From Atrichornis clamosus (lineage: Eukaryota; Chordata; Aves; Passeriformes; Menuridae), in the NCBI GenBank assembly GCA_013400975.1, contig WBMZ01003458.1:1-64000 (forward strand): DNA of 64,000 nt, read 5' to 3'. Every line of letters starts with the position of its first letter. Position 1 is the first letter of the stretch. The position numbers were made by a program, and so were the translations under genes. The notes below the pieces were generated by a model. That model saw only the letters and a program-made list of their open reading frames with translations. It was not told the origin of the DNA and did not search any database. Positions 56,636 to 64,000 of the stretch are shown one piece after another.

Positions 56636-58098
56636 CTGCAGGGTTGTGGGGACGGGGGGAGTCCAGCAGCAAACAACACTGAAAAAGGAAAAAAAAATAA
56701 GAATAAATCCATTCTAATGGCGCCAGAGCTTCTTAGTTCAACCCCAGCTCTCAGGTACAACCACGGAGCTCAACCAAGGAAGTCCAGACAGAAAATGAAG
56801 TTTTCTATCAGTAAAAGCAGAGACAGACATTACAAAGATTTATCGTCCATTGATATCTGGTTTTAGAAAAACTTTCTAAGTGTCCAAATTTCAAGGATTA
56901 ACTTAAATTTCAACTGGACATTGGATGGCTGATAATGAAGGTCACTAAAAAAATCGACAGTTATCCATTTTCGCCAAGCCCTTAAAAATGAGGATTTTTA
57001 CAGAAACTCAGGACAGTATTTCTATTTTAACAAATCAACAAGCTACAGAACTATAAATGTACATAAACTCATAAATGTTAAACTCCATTCTTCCTCATAT
57101 CCTCATGAAATTGAATCAGGTTCACCTTACTGCAAATAATTAAAATATGCTCAGAAAAATAAAATGATACAATCCATACGACAGAGATATAAAGATATGA
57201 GTTTCTAGGAAGAAAACTCCAACGAAGTTAAAAAGAACAGCAGGATTATTTAAAAAAAAAAGTCTAAAACACAGAAAAAAAAAAGTCTAAAACACAAAAC
57301 CCAGCAACTAACACTGGTTAAAGTATTTCTCAAATATTTGTTTTTCACTGTTCATTGGTACTCTGCAACCTATGGAAATAACAAAACCACTTAGAAATTA
57401 CTGAGAATTTTAGAGAACTCTGCAAAGGACTGACCAGCTGCAATTGGGGATTTATTACTATTTAAACACCTCCTGAAATATGTCACTTCAGGAAAGGCAC
57501 TCAGGCAGCGCTATTTGAGCGGCAAACGGCACCGTTCGCTCCATTTCTCCCCAAAAATGAGAGTTCAAGCACTGCACAGCCCACCCTGAGCCCAGTCTGC
57601 CTTCCTGCCACCACCCTGGGTTTGTCCCTGGGCCGCACAAATGGGACACACACCACAGGGAAGGGGGCAGGAAGACAAGGAACAAGTATTTTTTGGATCC
57701 ATGTAGGAGTAGATATTGAGGTGGTTCTGTCGGTGTTTTAGGAGCAGGTGAATTCTTGCTGTCACGCCTCCAAAAATAGGGAAAAACCCCTCAAATTGGC
57801 CATCCCACATCCTGAATCAACAGCCTTAGGTTTTTAGTGCTGACTGGAATGTCACTGCCACAGCCACAGCCACCAGGAACTCGGCAAGGCTGGTGAGCAC
57901 TGCTGAGGCTACACCAGATCCTGCAAACGGGGCACTCTCGTGCCTAAATCGCTTCAGTCTGGGTGAAAGGTTGGGTCTGCTCCAGGTGCTGAGTGAACAC
58001 CTCACACACTGAGCTGAGTCCCACCAACCCAGCACAGGCAGCCCCTGGCACTCAAGAAGGAAAAAGAAAGAGCAAACTCTTATTTAAACAAAGAAACA

Positions 58099-58570
58099 AC
58101 AGAATCACAGAATGGTTGGGGTTAGAGGGGACCTTAAAGCCCATCCAGTGCCACCCCTGCCATGGCCGGGACACCGCCCACTGTCACAAGCAGCTCCAAG
58201 CCCCGTCCAACCTGGCCGTGGACACTTCCAGGGATCCAGGGGCAGCCACAGCTTCTCTGGGCACCCTGTGCCAGGGCCTCCCCACCCTCACAGGGAACAA
58301 TTCCTTCCCAATATCCCATCTAACCCTGCCCTCTGGCAGTTTGAAGCCATTCCCCCTTGTCCTGTCCCTCCATCCCTTGGTAATTGTCTCTCTCCACGTT
58401 TCACATCAGCTCCTAAAGGCCACAGTGAGGTCACCCCAAAGCTTCTCCTCTCCAGGCTGAACAATCCCAGCTCTCCCAGCCTTTCCTCCCAGCAGAGCTG
58501 CTCCATCCCTCTGCTCATCCTGGAGCCTCCTCTGGCCTCTCTCCAGCAGCTCCAGGTCCTGGAGCACCAG
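58099..58570 (-). mobile_element. CR1 LINE fragment
   Basis: Inverted copy of about 470 bp, from AATCACAGAATGGTTGGGGT through the CCTTGTCCTGTCCCTCCATC segment to CAGCTCCAGGTCCTGGAGCA. It is the longest example of the 5.3 kb subfamily in the window. Confidence 0.9.
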
Positions 58571-61419
58571 GTATGTCCATCCTACACAGGTGTCCAAAGG
58601 CTACAGAGCCACAGACCTATTTCTGAAAGCTCTCTCTGGCCAAAATACCTTTTTTAATTCCTTTTAACTGCAGCAGCCATGGACACCAGGATTACAGGAA
58701 GCCTTTTCCAGCAGCAGCTGCAGGGACTGAAGGCATCACTCTCTCGTCTTCACCACCCTGTAGCTCAAGCACAGCTCCATCACCTCCCAGTCCCACCAGT
58801 GCAAGACCAGTTTCAATACTAAACCAGCTTAGTTCAAACGATCAACAGAGTTTGAGCAAAGCAGCTGATTTTCAGCCAGAATACTGTGGAGTGTTCAACC
58901 ACTGTCTCCTGTCCATTCCACAATGGGAATGGTGAGCTCCCAAAGCAGCTGGAAAGGTACTCACACAGCCCTGAGTGATTTCAGAATTTAGAAGGCACTG
59001 TCAGAGCTACCAGCACTAAGGAAGAGTTGCTGATGCGAGATAAAAGTCATGAACAGGTTATTAACAGGGAATCAACACCTCCATCTATTTCAGAGCTAAC
59101 CAGGAGCACATATCCATCCCAAACCAAAGTGTTTCTGCAGTCTCCTTCCAACTCTCCAAAATTCAGCCCATTCCAGAGAACTGGTCAACTCAGATCCAGA
59201 CTGCAAAAGCAGGTGGAGCCCTGTTTTCCAAAGAGGGTTTAAAAACTTCAGCAGAGCCCAAAGCCCCTGAGTCCCTGTGACAGTGACAGCACCACAGACA
59301 CACAACATAAAAGGGCAACAGTTTGGGGTTGGTTTTTTTTTTAAATAGATACAACCAAATTGCTTCTAATGGCTGCAGGGGCAGCACATTAAACTCAGTT
59401 ACTGAGTGTCTTCTGCTGTGTCTCTGCCTTGCCAAGTTCTTAAAACCAAAAGGCCTTTTATACAGCCTGCACAAAGGCTTCCTGGTTTAGATAATAAATT
59501 GATAAGAGGAGGCAAGAGCAAATCCTACTCATCACACAGTCTGTAAGATCATTACGAGAAGAATCCCCTCAGTAATAACATTTACTGGGCTTCAAGAAGC
59601 CAGTTTGATGTACTTACCAGTATAGAACAGAAGGGAATTGGAAATAAAGGAGGAGAGGAAGGAACAGAAGACAAGAAAGGTGCTAAAAAGCAAATTATTG
59701 AAAGTGGTAGAGCAAAGAAAAAAATAAAAGCTGAAGTCTTTTATTTAAACAAAGAGAGCAATTCTTAGAAATCAACTGTGCTAAAACTTTACCTTGTGCT
59801 TGTATTTCCTATTTTAATCACTGTTGCTTTCTACTCTTCATCTTTCCTCCCCTCACGATGCTCCTGTGCTCTCCTCAAAATAACAGGATCACCTATCCAG
59901 AGCCATTCCATGTTCATGAGCAATTCCAAGTGTGGAGTTACAAAATGGGGGGTTTTTTTGGATCACGTTTTATTCCAGGTTATACTCCGCAATATTATAA
60001 AGACGGTGACACTGAAAAACATAAAACTTTCACGTGTCTCTGACTCTTCCTTACACCACAGGCTCAGTTTCCTGTTGGCCTCTTTGAGGACCAAGGTTTT
60101 ATTCCCTGTATTCCTTAAGAGCATCCATTCCTTCCTTCAAAACACTCAATACCCAACACACGTCAATAGGTTCACTGCAGATCGAAGTTGGTTTCAGAGC
60201 AATCACACTTCTAAAACCCTAAAAGTTAAAGTGCAAAAACCATTACTAACATTAAAATTTAATTAAAGGAGAAGTCTGCTGGGGAGGGTTTTACTTTTTC
60301 CATTTTACTAATTAAAACGTTTCGTAGAGAGATTTATTTTCCTGTATTATAAGATTCAATATGGAACCTTTCACAAACGAATCAAAGCGAAGCTCAAGTT
60401 TTTCCTCTGTGAAAAGGTTATTTTGTAATTTTTAAAGTCATCCTCATGAAATGCAGAGAAACCCCTGCATATCTCTTGACTACACACACTGCTGGCAGAG
60501 CTGAACATAATTCAGGTCACTGACCTTCGGTGAACACAGGCAGGCCTGTTGCTAGCAACATAAAATATAAATACTTACTTAGAAACATACATTTTTTTAT
60601 TTATTTACTAGGAGAATTATCCTGAGGTATACACCATTAAATTGGGATTATTAACATACCGGAATATAATGAATTTAGACATCTGAACTATGCACAGGCA
60701 ATCAATGATGAGGTTTGATATAAAGTGGGCAAAGATTCCTCAAGCACACCAGACTTGGTGTATTATTTCAAATACTGCACAGTGAAATGTGAAGTACAAC
60801 CAATACTGTTGGAATTAAATTAATAAATCTTACAGGGTGCTTAGTGATTGTCAGCTTCCAGGACTAGTTCCCACAGAGACACAATGGAGGAATTCCAAAA
60901 TCATTGTTTTTCCAGCACCTAGCACATGCAGTGTGCTTTGTTACCAGGGAAATCCCACATGTTTAATGTACAAATTAACACAGATCTGCAAACGAAACTC
61001 AACACACACACATTCACTGCTTCTGTTCTACTTAGGACCAACATATGTGATGATCTACCTAAGGAATAATTCACGAGAATGAAAAGGAAAAAAAATGGGC
61101 TGCTTTGTACTGAGTTCGGCTGTATACAACAACTCAGGTTCACCTGCAAAATCACATCAGCAAATCAAAAGCAGATTTAGTTTTCAGCATGAGAAGCCAA
61201 TACATCCCTTCCCCTTCTGGTCACCTGCATGTTCCTAACGTACCCAAGAGCCAACAGATTGAGCACGAAGCAAAACTCAAGTAATTTGTGATCAGCATCA
61301 CATTTGTTGTGTTCCCAAAGAAGTCACACATCCCCTTCTCTGTGTTTAAGTTCTGTGGGATTGTGGAAAACTTATTAGCTAAATGTTTTCATTGAAACAG
61401 CAACTACATTAAGACTACA

Positions 61420-61600
61420 GAATCAGGGAATCATGGAATCATGGAATGGTTTGAGTTGGAAGGGCCCTTAAAGCTCATCCAGTGCCACCCCCTGCCATGG
61501 GCAGGGACACCTCCCACTGTCCCAGGGTGCTCCAAGCCCCGTCCAGCCTGCCCTTGGACACTTCCAGGGATCCAGGAGCAGCCACAGCTTCTCTGGGCAA
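61420..61600 (-). mobile_element. CR1 LINE 3' fragment
   Basis: Inverted tail with two terminal units (GGAATCATGGAATCATGGAA), running to CACAGCTTCTCTGGGC. Confidence 0.9.
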
Positions 61601-64000
61601 AGGTTTTAAAACTCACTATCTTTAGGTTTTAAAATTCAAAATTCAGTAAGAAAAAATAATGTGCTTCTCTCAGGTTGGTTTGTGTATCCTACAGAACCAT
61701 GAGCACAGTCACCTTCCAATGTCGGTTTGCCCTTAAACATGGAAAGAGAATTAAAAATTTGGGAAGAGGGCATTTTCGTACATCACTGGGAAAAAGTCAG
61801 TAAGGAGCAAAAGTGAGTTTGTACCAGCCTTCTCCCAAGGAGCAGGAATGTTTACTGTGAGCCTCCAGATCAGGATTTGGGAGATGTTCACGAACCAAGT
61901 GCAGCTAACCCAAAACACGCTCGACCATTATGTTTTTTATACGCTGCCGATTTGAGAGTTCCAAAAAGCACTAGTTCCTCTAAAAAGAATATGCTGTGAA
62001 TGACTAGTTTCACTCCTATGTTAAATTTACAACACGTGATGCAAGAAGCCATCCCTGAGGTGTGAAAGCATGTGGAAGCAGCTTTCCTGAAATCACAGCG
62101 TTTCTCACCCAAATTCAGACCTGGCAAAGGCAGAACTGCAGTTGCAACAGAGCAGGAATTTCTTTCCAGCAGCAGAAGCACTGAAGCAGCCTCTGTCCTT
62201 CCCACTGCTGCTGCTGGAATGGGACTGGGACACTCACAAACTGCACTGGGGGGAAATGGGAAGCAGGAGAAAACCAAGACCAGCATTATTAATCCCATTT
62301 CAGTCCTCTAAGCTGGGCCACTGCAGATGTGCAGCAGCAGGGACAAACAGCTGGGACAAACCAGGGCTGTTCAGGCCAGTATTGGTGTCAAAATACCCTC
62401 AAAGTGCACCCAAAATACATCTAAATATCATTTTAGCACCCACAGACCTACAGTGGTGCCACACCAGTGTTAATTCAGTCAGACTTCCGAGTGCAATTTG
62501 ACTCTCAGAAATAACCGATTTATAACACCAATTTTTTTACAATCTATTTATGAAAAGAAATGCATCACTTCTAAAACTGCTTTCCAGGTGTCTGAAGGAA
62601 CTGAAGCGTCAAACTGATCACTGACCCATAGAACCAGAGAACTCAGGATTTTTTTAAAAATATTCATTTATTCGTGTGAACCCCAGAATAAAGCCTGGGG
62701 TTTTAGCAAGAATTAAACTGACACAGTGTGGGGGGTAGAAGGGGAAGAAAAACCCCACAATAAAAGTTGAAATACTTGAGATTTTTTAGATGATTTGCAT
62801 GTGGTTCTTTACTTACTCAGTGACTAAAAATATTAATTTTAGAAGCACAAACTTAAAACATTTTCAGTACACTGACCTTATAAGGAATCCCCAATTAGAG
62901 GGGGGAGTGGCTGTTTTTTCCACCCACTTAATGGTGTCAAGTAAAAGTCAAACCACTGGATTTACATTCCCATCCCTCAACCAAAGAAAGAGGAAAGATG
63001 CTCCAGCTGGAATTGCCCATCCCCTGCAGTATCAGGAGCAGGTGAGGGAAGTCATATTCCAAAGTGGAACACACATGAGGGCTGTAAATTCGTTTATCCC
63101 CAGTAATGTGAAATGCTTTGCAGAGCTGAGATTTTTGTACAGATCTTTTTTTCCTACAGATGTCCTCAACAAGACCGATCATTTCATTTACAAAAACTCT
63201 TTCTGTGCCTTGTGGTTGGGAAAAGAACTTGAGAAATGCAAAGCAAAACATTCACTACTACAGATTTGCATTCATCATTTTAGAACTTCAGACCTACAAG
63301 TCTCCAGGGAGTACAACCTTCCTACTTCTCCCTGCATCTTTGAGCCATAAAGGAAGAAGAATTACAGGAACACCTAAAGTTGCCTAAGTTTCCACAGAAG
63401 GTGGCCAAACCACTCAATTTACAGATCTTTACTGTAACCTTGATATTGCTACATATTATTATTCTTCCAATCTAGTGGTCACTAACTACTACTTCCAATC
63501 TTTGTTGTACTCTGCATTTACAAAGTGGATTCTGTTTTTCAGTGACCTGGCAAGGGAGGGGACTCAGGTGCAGCCACTTGAACTTTTCCTTCAGGACTCG
63601 AGCTGGAAAAATCAAAACCAAAGAGAATTCACAACCTTACTCAGAACACAACACACTCAGTTATAAAAATACTTCATATATTTACGAAGAGCGCTGGGAA
63701 ATGATCTGTGGAGCTGCTATCACGTGTCTAAAAGAAATAAAACTGCTTCTCCAGCTCAGCTTTGGCAGCAGATAGTTCTGATGTTACCCTCAAAGATTCA
63801 AAGTTACATATTTCAAGTATAACAATGTAGATGTTTGTTGACCTCATACAGTAGTACCCTTAATTTTGAAGGTTTCCAAAATATTTTAATACTTTTAATA
63901 AAATAATTTTAGTATTTTAATAATGGAGATAGGCACACCTTTAGTCTCCCAAATTTAAAAAAAAAACAAAACCAAAACCACAACAAAATAACCAAACGCA

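Larger units (their letters stand above)
56636..64000 (-). other. intron upstream of the DYRK1A start-codon exon
   Basis: AT-rich DNA with two CR1 fragments (58099-58570, 61420-61600) and a 23-bp near-duplicate at about 57251-57297. There is no CpG island, so the main DYRK1A promoter and its first exon lie beyond the right edge. A splice-like segment at 59618-59682 (acceptor CTTTTTAG, donor GTAAGTAC) could be a noncoding exon, but the support is weak. 61601-64000 shows nothing recognised. Confidence 0.7.

Overview
This window comes from a bird nuclear genome. The interspersed repeats are almost all CR1 LINE fragments carrying the avian 3' tail, which reads TTCCAACCCAAACCATTC followed by copies of ATTCTGTG. 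The only protein-coding gene I can recognise is DYRK1A, on the minus strand. A passerine is possible from the CR1 load, but the sequence alone does not settle it.

Layout from left to right: 1-3090 is a strand-asymmetric purine-rich repeat that runs off the left edge. 3091-8600 is intergenic DNA downstream of DYRK1A, with five CR1 fragments, an (ATC)10 microsatellite and a partial duplication next to an N. About 8600-11440 is the DYRK1A 3' UTR. 11441-19991 holds nine coding exons that encode the kinase domain and C-terminal tail. 19992-28397 is an 8.4 kb intron with a 24-bp minisatellite of about 25 copies. 28398-28603 is the second coding exon. 28604-56599 is a 28 kb intron with two CpG-rich promoter-like blocks at 38.0-38.7 and 39.0-39.5 kb. 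56600-56635 is the small exon with the start codon. 56636-64000 is a further upstream intron of 5'-UTR type; the main promoter is not in the window.

All eleven coding exons could be joined with exact GT/AG boundaries and matching phases. They give 2277 nt and a 758-residue protein. It matches the DYRK1A architecture throughout: nuclear localisation signal, DYRK-homology box, catalytic lysine, HCD and DFG motifs, YQY activation loop, PEST-like and Ser/Thr-rich region, and a 13-histidine tract. The nine-residue segment that separates the two main human isoforms is not encoded at either splice site.

The most interesting signals lie at the 5' end of the gene. A 75-codon ORF starts 20 nt before the DYRK1A start codon, crosses the first coding splice junction in another frame and ends 8 nt before the next one. 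A CpG-rich block in intron 1 contains a consensus splice donor preceded by an ATG-led 24-codon frame that would splice in frame to exon 2, giving a possible alternative N-terminus. A nearby block has a roughly mirror-symmetric octamer/CCAAT arrangement typical of a bidirectional promoter. I saw no second protein-coding gene, tRNA, rRNA or CRISPR array.
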